Assembly (NCBI RefSeq): GCF_039602135.1 | Contig: NZ_CP125942.1 | Location: 3,472,001-3,536,000 of the forward strand | Origin: Glutamicibacter sp. B1 | GTDB lineage: Bacteria > Actinomycetota > Actinomycetes > Actinomycetales > Micrococcaceae | DNA length: 64,000 bases | Direction: 5' to 3' | In this document: piece by piece, positions 45,461-53,903 of the stretch | How positions within the stretch are numbered: the stretch's first letter is position 1 | How the letters are laid out: every line of letters starts with the position of its first letter | Program-made: the position numbers and the translations under genes | The notes under the pieces: model-generated | The model's input: only the letters and a program-made list of their open reading frames with translations | Database searches by the model: none | What the model was told of the DNA's origin: nothing

Positions 45461-45568
45461 GCGGATCGACGTCCTTTCGAATCAGAAGTTCAGGGATCGG
45501 CTGGCTGCCGAGAATGTGAACGGTGCCACAGGAAATACTTTGCACCATGAAACATGCGCTGTCAAAGG

Positions 45569-45582
45569 TTTGTACTGACATA
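45569..45582 (+). promoter_or_regulatory. IolR-like operator before iolC (proximal)
   Basis: TTTGTACTGACATA lies about 110 bases upstream of the iolC start. Its first 12 bases are identical to the site at 21642. Confidence 0.7.
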
Positions 45583-45677
45583 TTTACAACATGAGTAACA
45601 CAATGGATGTAAATCCCCGAAAAATCAGGGTTTTCCATCGATACCTGACGCTAAAAATTAAGAAAATGTCTCAAGAC

Positions 45678-45691
45678 TATGTCCTGACTTT
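45678..45691 (+). promoter_or_regulatory. IolR-like operator before iolC (distal)
   Basis: TATGTCCTGACTTT keeps the core TGTCCTGAC but is weak in its right half. Together with the proximal site, 109 bases away, it could allow cooperative or looped repression. Confidence 0.55.
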
Positions 45692-45797
45692 ATGACTTGG
45701 TCAATGCAAATTTGTACAAGGAAACCACCCTAGACCTCGGCACGCACGCGTGAAACGCTAGGCTCTTTAAAAGACACCCAAACACCTTGGAGGAACC

Positions 45798-46805
45798 GTG
45801 GCCGCTGAACGCCGTCGAGCAACCATCTATGACGTTGCCCAGGCCGCCGGCGTTTCCAAATCACTGGTTTCCCTGGTGCTGCGCGACTCCCCCAGCGTCT
45901 CAGCCCCCCGTCGCGAAGCAGTCCTCGCGGCCATCAAGGAGTTGAACTACCGCCCCAGCCAGGCCGCGACAGCACTGGCCGGTGGGACCAGCCAAACCGT
46001 CGGCGTGGTCATCGACGACTACACGAACACCTGGTTTGTGGAACTGCTGCGCGGACTTCAAGAAGGTCTAGCCAGCGCAGGTTTGCGCATCGCGGTCTCC
46101 GACCGTTCACTCAATGCCCATATCGAATCCGATCCGCTAGACGGCTTCCTCAGCACACGAGTCGAAGCTTTGGTTTTGGCCACCGAGCCCACCCCAGCCA
46201 TGCGCTTCCCTTCACAGATCCCGGTCATTATCGCCGGCAATCGCGCCACCCAAATCCCCGGGGCAGATATCACTTGCAGCGATGACCGACTCGGCGCCCG
46301 ACGGGCCATCGAGCACTTGATCTCACTGGGACACCAACACATCGGCCATATCGCCGGTGGCGGCGGAGCCTCACGACTGCGCTTGAATGGATATAGGGAC
46401 GCACTGACGGCCGCCGGACTCAAAGAACACATCGTCTCAGTCAGCGAACTAACCACCGAAGATACCGGATACCAATGCACCCGACGCCTACTGAAGGACG
46501 CCGGGGAAATAACCGCCATTCTGGCCGGCAATGATTCCATGGCCATGGGAGCGATGGCCGCAGCCCAAGAGGCGGGACTGTCGGTACCTGAAGATCTTTC
46601 CATCATTGGGTACGACAACTCCCCACTCTCCGACACGCATTTACTGCATTTGACTACTGTAGATAGCCGCAACCATGAACTCGGGTTACATGTGGCCACA
46701 CAGGTACTCTCCCGGCTTGCCGATCCTGAGCGTGAAGCCCAGCGGGTGCAGTTAGAGCCATTGCTGATCGAGCGTGGCACCTGCGCAGCTGCGCGCAACG
46801 CCTGA
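45798..46805 (+). CDS. LacI-family regulator of the downstream dehydrogenase/isomerase pair
   Basis: A 335-residue repressor: HTH 'TIYDVAQAAGVSKSLVSLVL' (residues about 8-27), hinge 'AATALAGGTSQTVGVV', and a sugar-sensing core ('LVLATEPTPAMRFPSQIPVII', 'LGHQHIGHIAGGGGASRLRLN', 'SIIGYDNSPLSDTHL'). The start is a GTG preceded by TTGGAGGA. It is closely similar in its HTH to the 26902 protein but has the full-length recognition helix. A perfect palindrome at 46872, between it and the next gene, is the likely operator. Effector unknown. Confidence 0.9.
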   Translation: MAAERRRATIYDVAQAAGVSKSLVSLVLRDSPSVSAPRREAVLAAIKELNYRPSQAATALAGGTSQTVGVVIDDYTNTWFVELLRGLQEGLASAGLRIAVSDRSLNAHIESDPLDGFLSTRVEALVLATEPTPAMRFPSQIPVIIAGNRATQIPGADITCSDDRLGARRAIEHLISLGHQHIGHIAGGGGASRLRLNGYRDALTAAGLKEHIVSVSELTTEDTGYQCTRRLLKDAGEITAILAGNDSMAMGAMAAAQEAGLSVPEDLSIIGYDNSPLSDTHLLHLTTVDSRNHELGLHVATQVLSRLADPEREAQRVQLEPLLIERGTCAAARNA

Positions 46806-46871
46806 TTTCACCGTTCCAAAACCTTCTTTCCCATAACCCCTTGACCCTGATCCAAAATCAGCTCTACACTC

Positions 46872-46889
46872 TTTTGGAGCGCTCCAAAA
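46872..46889. promoter_or_regulatory. LacI-type operator before the 46923 module
   Basis: TTTTGGAGCGCTCCAAAA is a perfect 18-bp palindrome with a GCGC centre, 33 bases before the dehydrogenase start codon. Confidence 0.85.
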
Positions 46890-46922
46890 AATTCCAAAAC
46901 ACTCTTTCTCAGGAGAATTCCC

Positions 46923-48095
46923 GTGGCAAAAAGCATCGGCATCGCTGTCATTGGCGCCGGCATGGCCGGACTGTCTCACATCGCCGGATACCGCACGGCA
47001 CCCACCCTCTACGAACCAACATTGCCTAAGTTGCGGTACGTCGCGGTGGCAGACGTGAACACTGAACTCGCCGCTAAAGTGGCCCAACGATACGGGTATG
47101 AAAAAGCTTTGGGTTCATGGCAAGAAGTCGCAGCCGACCCCGACATCGACGTGGTTTCGGTGGTAATCGCCAACCGTTTCCACCGCGAGGCAGTGGAAGG
47201 TCTGCTGGCCGCTGGCAAGCACGTGCTGTGCGAAAAGCCGTTAGCTGACACCTTAGAAGAAGCAGAAGCGATGGCTGACGCCGCGCGCAATGCACAGTCC
47301 ATCGCCCGCGTCGGGTTCACCTTTAGGCGCACTCCGGGCATCGCCGCCATCCGGGATCTCATCACCGATGGAACCCTAGGCAAGGTCTTGCACTTCTCCG
47401 GTCGCTACTGGGCAGACTATGGACACAGCCCTGAAGCGCCAATGAGTTGGCGCTTCAAGGGCGAACCTGGCTCCGGGGCTTTGGCCGACGTTGGCAGCCA
47501 CCTAGCCTACATCGCCGAGTTCTTGGCCGGCGAGATCAGTTCAGTAAGCGGCGGACAGCTGCGCACCAGCATCACCGAACGCTACCTGCCTGCAGGTGCG
47601 GTAACCGGTCACAATCTCGTGGAACTGAGCGACCAATCGGAGCCAGTAGAAAATGATGACTACGCCGCCTTCAACGTGCAATTCCCTTCGGCGGCGGGCA
47701 GTTTGGAAGTCTCTCGTGTAGCTGCCGGTCACCCCAATACGCTGAATTTTGAAGTGTTCTGCGAAAACGGTGCCGCCCGCTTCAATCAGCTGCGACCAGC
47801 CGAAATCGAAATCATGCTCACCGAGGGACCTGAGATTACTAACGGCTATCGCACGGTGAATCTTGGCCCAGAACATGCCTACATCGGTGGCGGCTTGCCA
47901 ATGGACGCACCCGGTGTTGGTTTCGGACAGAACGATGCTTTTGGCTACCAGGCTCGAGCTTTCCTCGACGAGGTCACCGGTGTTCAAAGCACTTTGCCAA
48001 CCAACGCCACCTTCGACGACGGCGTACACAATATGAAAATCCTGCAAGCAGTAGTCCAGTCAGCAGCCAATGACGGAAAGAAGGTCTCACTATGA
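46923..48095 (+). CDS. Gfo/Idh-family dehydrogenase (levoglucosan dehydrogenase-like)
   Basis: A 390-residue NAD(P)-dependent dehydrogenase: 'GIAVIGAGMAGLSHIAGY', 'KHVLCEKPLADTLEEA' with E-K-P, 'FTFRRTPGIAAIRDL', 'MSWRFKGEPGSGALADVGSHLAYIAEF' with the catalytic Asp and His, and a long C-terminal part. Length and the MSWRF motif match the branch of levoglucosan dehydrogenase and sugar/glycoside C3-oxidising enzymes rather than short IolG proteins. The start is a GTG. It overlaps the downstream TIM-barrel gene by four bases, and a perfect LacI operator lies upstream. Substrate is probably a sugar, anhydrosugar, glycoside or inositol derivative. Confidence 0.85.
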   Translation: MAKSIGIAVIGAGMAGLSHIAGYRTAPTLYEPTLPKLRYVAVADVNTELAAKVAQRYGYEKALGSWQEVAADPDIDVVSVVIANRFHREAVEGLLAAGKHVLCEKPLADTLEEAEAMADAARNAQSIARVGFTFRRTPGIAAIRDLITDGTLGKVLHFSGRYWADYGHSPEAPMSWRFKGEPGSGALADVGSHLAYIAEFLAGEISSVSGGQLRTSITERYLPAGAVTGHNLVELSDQSEPVENDDYAAFNVQFPSAAGSLEVSRVAAGHPNTLNFEVFCENGAARFNQLRPAEIEIMLTEGPEITNGYRTVNLGPEHAYIGGGLPMDAPGVGFGQNDAFGYQARAFLDEVTGVQSTLPTNATFDDGVHNMKILQAVVQSAANDGKKVSL

Positions 48096-49105
48096 AACTC
48101 GGCGTCTACAACGCAATCCTCCACGACCGCCCCTTAGCCGAGGCGTTGAAGGTCATCGCGGATCTTGGGCTGACAGGCATTGAACTGAATACCGGCGGAT
48201 TCCTCCCACCGGCTCATGTGCCAAATATCGATCAGATCCTGCACAGCGACGCCGCCCGGGATGACTTCTTAGAAATTTTCGAGAACACCGGCGTTCAGAT
48301 TGCCGGGCTGAACTGCAACGGCAATCCCTTGCACCCCAATCCGATCATCGGCGAAAAGCACGCCGAGGACATTCGCCGTAGCATCAAGCTCGCACAGCGC
48401 TTGGGCCAACACCGCGTGGTGACCATGTCGGGACTGCCCGGCGGCGAACCGGGCGCCACGCGTGTGAACTGGGTAGTCAATGCATGGAACTCGGCAGCCT
48501 TAGAACAATTGGATTACCAGTACGACATCGCAGCCAGCTTCTGGAAAGAAATTGACGTTCTTGCACAAGAAAACGACGTTAAGGTTGCCCTGGAATTGCA
48601 CCCGCAAAACGTCGCTTTTAATCCGGCCAGTTTCCGCGAACTCATCGAGCGTGCAGGAACCAGCAACATCGGAGTTGAACTGGATGCTTCGCACCTGTTC
48701 TGGCAGCAAATGGATCCGGTAGCCGTAGTTAGGGACTTGGGTTCCTGGGTCTTCCATGCGGCAGCTAAGGACGTTCGCATTAACCCTCACGCAGCCATTC
48801 AAGGCGTGCTGGATAACAGCTTCCGCAGGTTACGCGCCGATGAGCATCGAACCAACCTCGGTGGAGATGAGTGGGCCAATGAGTGGCCCAAAAACTCGGC
48901 ATGGGATTTTGTGGCCTTGGGCAAGGGACATGACACTGCATTTTGGACCGAGTTCCTCAAAGCCCTGCACGAAGTGGATCCTGACATGCTGGTCAACATC
49001 GAGCACGAGGATACCGAGTTGGGTGCAGTTGAAGGTTTAGAAGTGGCCGCGAAAGTGTTGCTTGATGCCGACGCCGCGTTGACTTCCTCGCTGGCCAGAA
49101 ACTAG
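48092..49105 (+). CDS. Sugar phosphate isomerase/epimerase (TIM barrel)
   Basis: A 337-residue TIM barrel: 'IAGLNCNGNPLHPNP', 'VVTMSGLPGGEPGATRVNWV', 'VALELHPQNVAFNP' (Glu ligand), 'GVELDASHLFWQQMD' (Asp, His), 'HAAAKDVRIN' and 'VNIEHEDTEL' (Glu). It is homologous to the 36089 protein and resembles the isomerase/lyase partners of Gfo/Idh dehydrogenases in 3-keto-glycoside pathways. Coupled to the dehydrogenase by an ATGA overlap, it probably acts on that enzyme's keto product. It ends at a strong terminator. Confidence 0.85.
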   Translation: MKLGVYNAILHDRPLAEALKVIADLGLTGIELNTGGFLPPAHVPNIDQILHSDAARDDFLEIFENTGVQIAGLNCNGNPLHPNPIIGEKHAEDIRRSIKLAQRLGQHRVVTMSGLPGGEPGATRVNWVVNAWNSAALEQLDYQYDIAASFWKEIDVLAQENDVKVALELHPQNVAFNPASFRELIERAGTSNIGVELDASHLFWQQMDPVAVVRDLGSWVFHAAAKDVRINPHAAIQGVLDNSFRRLRADEHRTNLGGDEWANEWPKNSAWDFVALGKGHDTAFWTEFLKALHEVDPDMLVNIEHEDTELGAVEGLEVAAKVLLDADAALTSSLARN

Positions 49106-49120
49106 CGCACTAGCCTTAAG

Positions 49121-49170
49121 AATCAAGCAAGCCCAGAACTGACAATGCTCAGTTCTGGGCTTGCTTGATT
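49121..49170. terminator. Strong terminator after the 48092 gene
   Basis: A 22-bp perfect stem (49121-49142 with 49149-49170), six-base loop, then TGTGTTTTCGG on the plus strand. It separates this gene from the convergent nitroreductase and probably serves both. Confidence 0.85.
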
Positions 49171-49197
49171 GTGTTTTCGGGAGTCAGTCACTCGTGA

Positions 49198-49803
49198 CTA
49201 GACGGTGCGAACAGCCTTCTCATACTCGAAACGAGCCTTTGGTGCACCGAGCTCGCTCTGAGCTGGCTGACCGATGTTGACTACGAGGAAGCTCTTCTGC
49301 TCGCCTTCTGGGAAGAAGGATGCGTCGATTGCGGAGAAGTCAGCACCGGTCATTGGACCAACGGCGAAGCCGAGGCTGCGTGCAGCAAGCAGGAAGTAGC
49401 CTGCCTGCAGGTGAGCATTGTTGTTACCGGTAGCGGCGGTGAAGTCAGCATCTGCATCGTACATGGCCTTTGGTGCGTTGTAGCCCGGCAGGAAGTTATC
49501 CCACTGTTCGTGCCATGCGGTGTCGTAGCTGAGGATTGCTACCAATGGTGCTGCGGCGGTCTTGGCCTGGTTGCCATGAGCCATGGCATCCACCAAGGTG
49601 GCGCGGGCTTCGTCCGAGCGTACGTAAGTCACGCGCAGTGGCTGGGAGTTGAACGCGGTCGGACCGAACTTGGCCAGTTCGTAGATCTCCTGGGCCTGCG
49701 CCTCGGTGACCTCTCCGGTGAACGCGTTAGCGGTGCGTGCTTCGCCAAAAATGGCGTTGAGCGTTGCGGTGTCGACCTGGTTTTCCTGGGATGCAACAGT
49801 CAT
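49198..49803 (-). CDS. Nitroreductase family protein, malonic semialdehyde reductase (RutE/HadB)-like
   Basis: A 201-residue flavoprotein of the nitroreductase fold. 'IFGEARTANAFTGEVTEAQAQEIYELAKFGPTAFNSQPLR' near the N-terminus and 'HLQAGYFLLAARSLGFAVGPMTG' are characteristic of the RutE/HadB branch, which includes NADPH-dependent malonic semialdehyde reductases. It is usually found with uracil (Rut) genes, but none is present here. Malonic semialdehyde is also an intermediate of inositol catabolism, so a role in removing excess of it beside the iol island is attractive. It could equally be a general quinone or nitro reductase. Confidence 0.85.
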   Translation of the reverse strand: MTVASQENQVDTATLNAIFGEARTANAFTGEVTEAQAQEIYELAKFGPTAFNSQPLRVTYVRSDEARATLVDAMAHGNQAKTAAAPLVAILSYDTAWHEQWDNFLPGYNAPKAMYDADADFTAATGNNNAHLQAGYFLLAARSLGFAVGPMTGADFSAIDASFFPEGEQKSFLVVNIGQPAQSELGAPKARFEYEKAVRTV

Positions 49804-49988
49804 TGGATGCCTTTCGGATCAGCCCGAGGCCACAGTACTGGCCATAGTCGGACACGAATTTGTTCTACTCGTTTGCAACCAACCAGGGGCATACTGCATT
49901 CCAAGAAATGATGTGTCTTGTGACACGTTAATAGCGGTGAGAGTGCCGCTTCGGTTGTCACCGCAGTAGAAGAAAAGAGTTCGAAAAA

Positions 49989-51200
49989 TCAGAATTTCTT
50001 TGAAAGACGTTCCACTGTAGCGCTGGTCCACCGATGATGCAGCATCAAGCACCCTACCGAACAAAGCGCGATGATCGCGCCAAAGAGAGTCACTGCCATT
50101 GATTCGCCGGTGAACTGGCCAACCCAACCTAGTCCCAGTGCTCCCAGCGCGGTCAGCGCGTAGCCCAGTACCCAGAAGGCTGAACTGGCGCTTCCACGAT
50201 GACGCAATTCAATCCTCCGCAAGACAATGCCAAGCCCTACAGGGAACAAGGCCCCATGACTCAACCCCGCAACAAGCAATCCGACCAAATACACCATTAC
50301 CGCCAAGGCTCCGTGCAGTCGCGGGGCTAGGGCAATTAGTGCGGTACCCAGCATCAACCCAACATAGCCTAGGTATACTTTTTCACTCACTAGCCTTCCA
50401 CCGGCTTTTTGTCCCACCGTCGTCGCGACAAAAATCAGTGATCCAATGAGCCCCAAAAGTCGAAGATCCGTAATGCCGAAGGCGCGGACCACCAAGATGG
50501 ATGTCATGGCAGTGCAGCCACCCATCACCGCGAAGCCCAAAGTCATCAAGCCGCCGACACAAAAGTCACGCAAGGCAAAACGAGGAATCAAAGGAAGGCT
50601 AAATTTCAACTTATGCCCGCGGTGCACCACGGTGTCAGGGATCGTCGCCAGCAGCAACATGCACACCCCGGAGGCAGCGGCATGGACGCTAAACGCGATC
50701 ATCGGCGTGGATGGCACAAAGTATGTCAAGAATGCCGCCAAAGTGGGACCGCTACCTAGACCCGCCATATTTGCCACGCTTGAAATACTGGCACCACGTG
50801 TTGAACTGGTGGCCAAATCCGTGAGGTAGGCAGTTGCCGTACCCGTGACCAGTCCAGCACACACCCCGGAGAGGATTCGTGCAATGAACAGGGTTGGTGC
50901 TTCTGTTGCGAGCGCATAAAGAATTCCGCTAGTCGCTGAGGCAAGCAAACCGATAATCATCACCGGTTTACGTCCAATAGCATCCGACAGGGACCCAAAT
51001 AGGCACAGGACTACGAGTACCACGATCGCGTAAACAGCAAAAAGCTGAGTCGATGCGGCGGTACTGAGCCCATATTCATCTTGCAGGGTTGGATACAGCG
51101 CCGTAGGCATCGTTGTGCCACACATTGCTACCGCATAAGTCGCCAGAACAATACCTAAGGATGCACCTAAAGTCCGGTCTGGCTTAGCCGACAGGTTCAC
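49989..51200 (-). CDS. MFS transporter
   Basis: A 403-residue, 12-helix major facilitator of the drug/metabolite exporter type: motif A-like 'GSLSDAIGRKPVMIIGLLA' in loop 2-3, and 'RILSGVCAGLVTGTATAYLTD' in helices 4-5. The start is a GTG at 51200. It stands alone between a nitroreductase and a ROK kinase. Just upstream (51251-51264) is a sequence resembling the IolR-like motif, so it may belong to the inositol regulon; the substrate cannot be told. Confidence 0.85.
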   Translation of the reverse strand: MNLSAKPDRTLGASLGIVLATYAVAMCGTTMPTALYPTLQDEYGLSTAASTQLFAVYAIVVLVVLCLFGSLSDAIGRKPVMIIGLLASATSGILYALATEAPTLFIARILSGVCAGLVTGTATAYLTDLATSSTRGASISSVANMAGLGSGPTLAAFLTYFVPSTPMIAFSVHAAASGVCMLLLATIPDTVVHRGHKLKFSLPLIPRFALRDFCVGGLMTLGFAVMGGCTAMTSILVVRAFGITDLRLLGLIGSLIFVATTVGQKAGGRLVSEKVYLGYVGLMLGTALIALAPRLHGALAVMVYLVGLLVAGLSHGALFPVGLGIVLRRIELRHRGSASSAFWVLGYALTALGALGLGWVGQFTGESMAVTLFGAIIALCSVGCLMLHHRWTSATVERLSKKF

Positions 51201-51250
51201 ACCAAGACCTCGCTCTCAAATCACCAATGATCCGAGCCTAAATAGGTCTT

Positions 51251-51264
51251 AATGTCCTGTCAAT
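51251..51264 (+). promoter_or_regulatory. Possible IolR-like site before the MFS gene
   Basis: AATGTCCTGTCAAT shares the core TGTCCTGTCAA with the GntR gene operator at 29470. It lies about 50 bases upstream of the MFS start. It is a single-site candidate without further support. Confidence 0.3.
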
Positions 51265-51268
51265 CTTT

Positions 51269-52231
51269 TTATTGCTGTTGATTGAACCTTGCCAGGTCCG
51301 CAGCCCCAATTAGGCCAGCTGCCGGCCCCAATTCTGCCTGGCAGATCTTCGCAAAGGGACGGTAACCACGGCCGGAGAGACTACGACGGTAGGTTTCTTC
51401 AGCCGTCTCTACCAGTTGTTTTGAAGCAGTGCCCAACCCGCCACCAATCACGATGGTCCCAGGGTCCAGCACCGAGGCGAGATTCGCGATTCCAAGACCA
51501 AGCCAACCGCCCATGTCTTCAATCAAATCTTTACAGGCCGGATCACCGTTGGCGGCTAGTCGTGTCACATCTGCACCAGTGACCGCATCCGGGTTATCCC
51601 CTACGGCCTCACGCAGGCGGAAGGCGACCGGCGACTTGCTCCGCACAAGTTCTGCACCTTCACGCCCCAAAGCATTGCCGGAAGCGTACTGTTCCCAACA
51701 GCCTCGATTGCCACAGGCACATCGATGCCCACCGGGAACAATAACTTGATGCCCAAATTCTCCGGCAATCCCGGACTTGCCACGGTGGATCTGGCCACCG
51801 AGGATGACTGCACCACCGATGCCGGTACCCAGTGTCAGGCAGACCATGTCGCTTTCGCCGCGGCCGGCACCGAAACGGTGTTCGGCCCAACCGGCGGCGT
51901 CAGCGTCATTAACGAGGGTGACTTCGTGCCCCACGAGCTTCATCAGGCGATCACGCACCGGCTCATTACGCCAGGAAAGGTGTGGGCTGAACAGAACGTT
52001 CTTTCCTTGACGATCCATCCACCCTGCGGCCCCGATGCCCACCGGCATCTGATCATTGTCTTCAGAGAGCTCGCGAATCATTTCCGCTAGGGTGCGTTCT
52101 GTCCTGGCGACGTCATGATTGGGTGTTTCGCGGTGGATCTGTCCGTAGACTTTTCCGTCTTCGTCTACGAGAGCTGCAAGGATTTTGGTGCCACCGATGT
52201 CAACGCCGATGGAAAGATTTGTTGGATGCAC
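51269..52231 (-). CDS. glk: ROK-family glucokinase
   Basis: A 320-residue sugar kinase, probably phosphorylating glucose with ATP. 'IGVDIGGTKILAALVDEDG' is the N-terminal phosphate loop, 'LTLGTGIGGAVILGG' the second, and the ROK zinc site is 'EFGHQVIVPGGHRCACGNRGCWEQYASG' with one His and three Cys ligands. This matches the actinobacterial GlkA-type enzymes in length. The start appears to be a GTG at 52231 with a weak AGGG site. ROK proteins can also be N-acetylglucosamine or fructose kinases; there is no N-terminal HTH, so it is not a ROK repressor. Confidence 0.88.
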   Translation of the reverse strand: MHPTNLSIGVDIGGTKILAALVDEDGKVYGQIHRETPNHDVARTERTLAEMIRELSEDNDQMPVGIGAAGWMDRQGKNVLFSPHLSWRNEPVRDRLMKLVGHEVTLVNDADAAGWAEHRFGAGRGESDMVCLTLGTGIGGAVILGGQIHRGKSGIAGEFGHQVIVPGGHRCACGNRGCWEQYASGNALGREGAELVRSKSPVAFRLREAVGDNPDAVTGADVTRLAANGDPACKDLIEDMGGWLGLGIANLASVLDPGTIVIGGGLGTASKQLVETAEETYRRSLSGRGYRPFAKICQAELGPAAGLIGAADLARFNQQQ

Positions 52232-52253
52232 AAATCCCTATCTTAGAAGAATA

Positions 52254-52279
52254 CCGGCTCCCTTGCCCAAGGGAGCCGG
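52254..52279. terminator. Terminator after the NCS2 permease gene
   Basis: CCGGCTCCCTTG (52254-52265) pairs perfectly with 52268-52279 in a tight hairpin 13 bases after the permease stop, followed on the minus strand by a T-rich TATTCTTCT. Confidence 0.75.
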
Positions 52280-52292
52280 CCATAATTCCTCT

Positions 52293-53828
52293 TTAGTGCT
52301 CCGGAGATTGGGTGAGTTTCGGCACGGGCATCTGGATTTGCCCGGTTTGAATTTTCTCAAATTCGTCCGGAGAGACGACAGGAATTTCGTAGCCTTCCTT
52401 GTCAATCAGCTTGCCATTTTCGAAGTGGTCACCTTCGATCAAGCCACAGATCTCTTCTTGTTTCACCATGCGCGGTGGGGCTGCTGAAAATACTGAAGCG
52501 TTCTTGGTATTGCCGAACTTGAATTCGTTGAAGAGCAGGTTCAACAGGACTGCCATGATGGCCGCGGAAGAAATTCCGGAGTGGAAGATGGTTTCAAACC
52601 AGGTAGGGAAACCGGCATAGAAGTCGGTCTTGACGATCGGGATGCAACCAAAAGCGATCGATGCAGCCACGATGACTAGGTTCATTCCATCGTATTTGAC
52701 CTTGGATAGCGTTCGGATTCCCGAGGCGGCCACGGTACCGAAGAGCACAATGCCTGCGCCGCCCAAGACTGGGGTTGGAATGGCAGCAACAACTCTGCCA
52801 AGAATCGGCAGCAGACCGAGAACCATCAAGATTCCGCCACCGGCGGCGACCACAAATCGGCTGGTAATTCCGGTGATGGCTACCAGGCCAACGTTCTGCG
52901 CGAAGGCCGACTGGGTAAAGGTGTTGAAGATCGGGGCGATAGCCGAGGAGGCCATGTCGGCGCGAAGACCGTTGGCGATGCGTCGTGAATCGATTTTGGT
53001 TCCTGCGATCTCACCGACGGCAAGAATATCTGCGGTTGTTTCGGTGAGGATCACCAGCACCACAATGGTCATCGAGATGATGCCACCAATTTCAAAGACT
53101 GGCATTCCAAAAGCCAATGGCTGCGGGAAGGCGAAGATTGCTCCCTCACCAACCTTGGAGAAGTCGGCCATCCCCAAGATGGCGGCAACAATTGTGCCGA
53201 GAATGATTGCTAGGAGAATGGACATCCGCGAAATCGCAGCGTTACCCACCTTGGATAGGAGCAAGACGACCAACAGTGTTCCGGCCGCCAAACCGATATT
53301 AGCTAGGGAACCATAGTCATCGGCCTTAGCGTCTCCACCCATGGCCCAGTTCGCGGCCACTGGGGTTAACGAGATTCCAATCATCGTAATGACGACGCCA
53401 GTGACTACCGGCGGGAAGAATCGGATAATGCGAGCGAAGAACGGGGCAATGAGCAAACCGATCAGTGCGGCGACGAGTACCGCGCCGAACACTGCCGGAA
53501 GTCCCCCACCACCGTTGACGATGGCCACCATGGTGGCCACTGATGCGAAGGAGGTGCCTTGAACCAGTGGAAGTTGTGCGCCAAAAAATGGGACGCCGAG
53601 GGTCTGCAACAAGGTAGCAACGCCACCGACGAAGAGGCAGCAGGCCACCAGCAGACCAATATCTGCAGGAGAGACCCCAGCGGCGTTGCCGATGATCAGT
53701 GGTGGGGCGATGATGCCGCCGTACATGGTCAACACGTGTTGCAGGCCGTAAGCAAAACTTTTGCCTACAGAAAGTTTTACATCCTCAGGCCGGATGGATT
53801 TGGTAGATTCATCAGGTGTAGCGCTCAA
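52293..53828 (-). CDS. NCS2 nucleobase (urate/xanthine):cation symporter
   Basis: A 511-residue membrane protein with about 14 hydrophobic segments of the UraA/PbuX/PucJK family. 'FAYGLQHVLTMYGGIIAPPLIIG' is the family N-terminus, 'PLVQGTSFASVATM' helix 3, and 'ILTETTADILAVGEIAG' carries the substrate-site Glu motif. As the last gene of the urate operon it most likely imports urate or xanthine. The start is a TTG with AGGAGG upstream. A hairpin lies in the 75-base gap from uricase. Confidence 0.9.
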   Translation of the reverse strand: MSATPDESTKSIRPEDVKLSVGKSFAYGLQHVLTMYGGIIAPPLIIGNAAGVSPADIGLLVACCLFVGGVATLLQTLGVPFFGAQLPLVQGTSFASVATMVAIVNGGGGLPAVFGAVLVAALIGLLIAPFFARIIRFFPPVVTGVVITMIGISLTPVAANWAMGGDAKADDYGSLANIGLAAGTLLVVLLLSKVGNAAISRMSILLAIILGTIVAAILGMADFSKVGEGAIFAFPQPLAFGMPVFEIGGIISMTIVVLVILTETTADILAVGEIAGTKIDSRRIANGLRADMASSAIAPIFNTFTQSAFAQNVGLVAITGITSRFVVAAGGGILMVLGLLPILGRVVAAIPTPVLGGAGIVLFGTVAASGIRTLSKVKYDGMNLVIVAASIAFGCIPIVKTDFYAGFPTWFETIFHSGISSAAIMAVLLNLLFNEFKFGNTKNASVFSAAPPRMVKQEEICGLIEGDHFENGKLIDKEGYEIPVVSPDEFEKIQTGQIQMPVPKLTQSPEH

Positions 53829-53856
53829 GGCTGACCTCCTACGTCAGTCGCTGCCA

Positions 53857-53890
53857 AGGGTGTGCCAGTGTGTCCGCACCGGCACACCCT
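53857..53890. terminator. Hairpin between uricase and permease genes
   Basis: AGGGTGTGCC (53857-53866) pairs with GGCACACCCT (53881-53890) around a 14-base loop. It may reduce read-through from uricase into the permease gene. No T run. Confidence 0.4.
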
Positions 53891-53903
53891 CAACGCTGTT
53901 CTG

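Larger units (their letters stand above)
45461..45797. other. Divergent control region iolC / LacI
   Basis: A 337-base AT-rich stretch with no gene. It carries two IolR-like sites and must contain the promoter of the main iol operon and that of the LacI gene. A short palindrome CACGCGTG (45745-45752) lies before the LacI gene. Confidence 0.7.

Noticed and set aside
49913..49928. Short GTGTC/GACAC repeat upstream of the nitroreductase gene
   Set aside because: Only five-base arms; expected by chance in a region this size.
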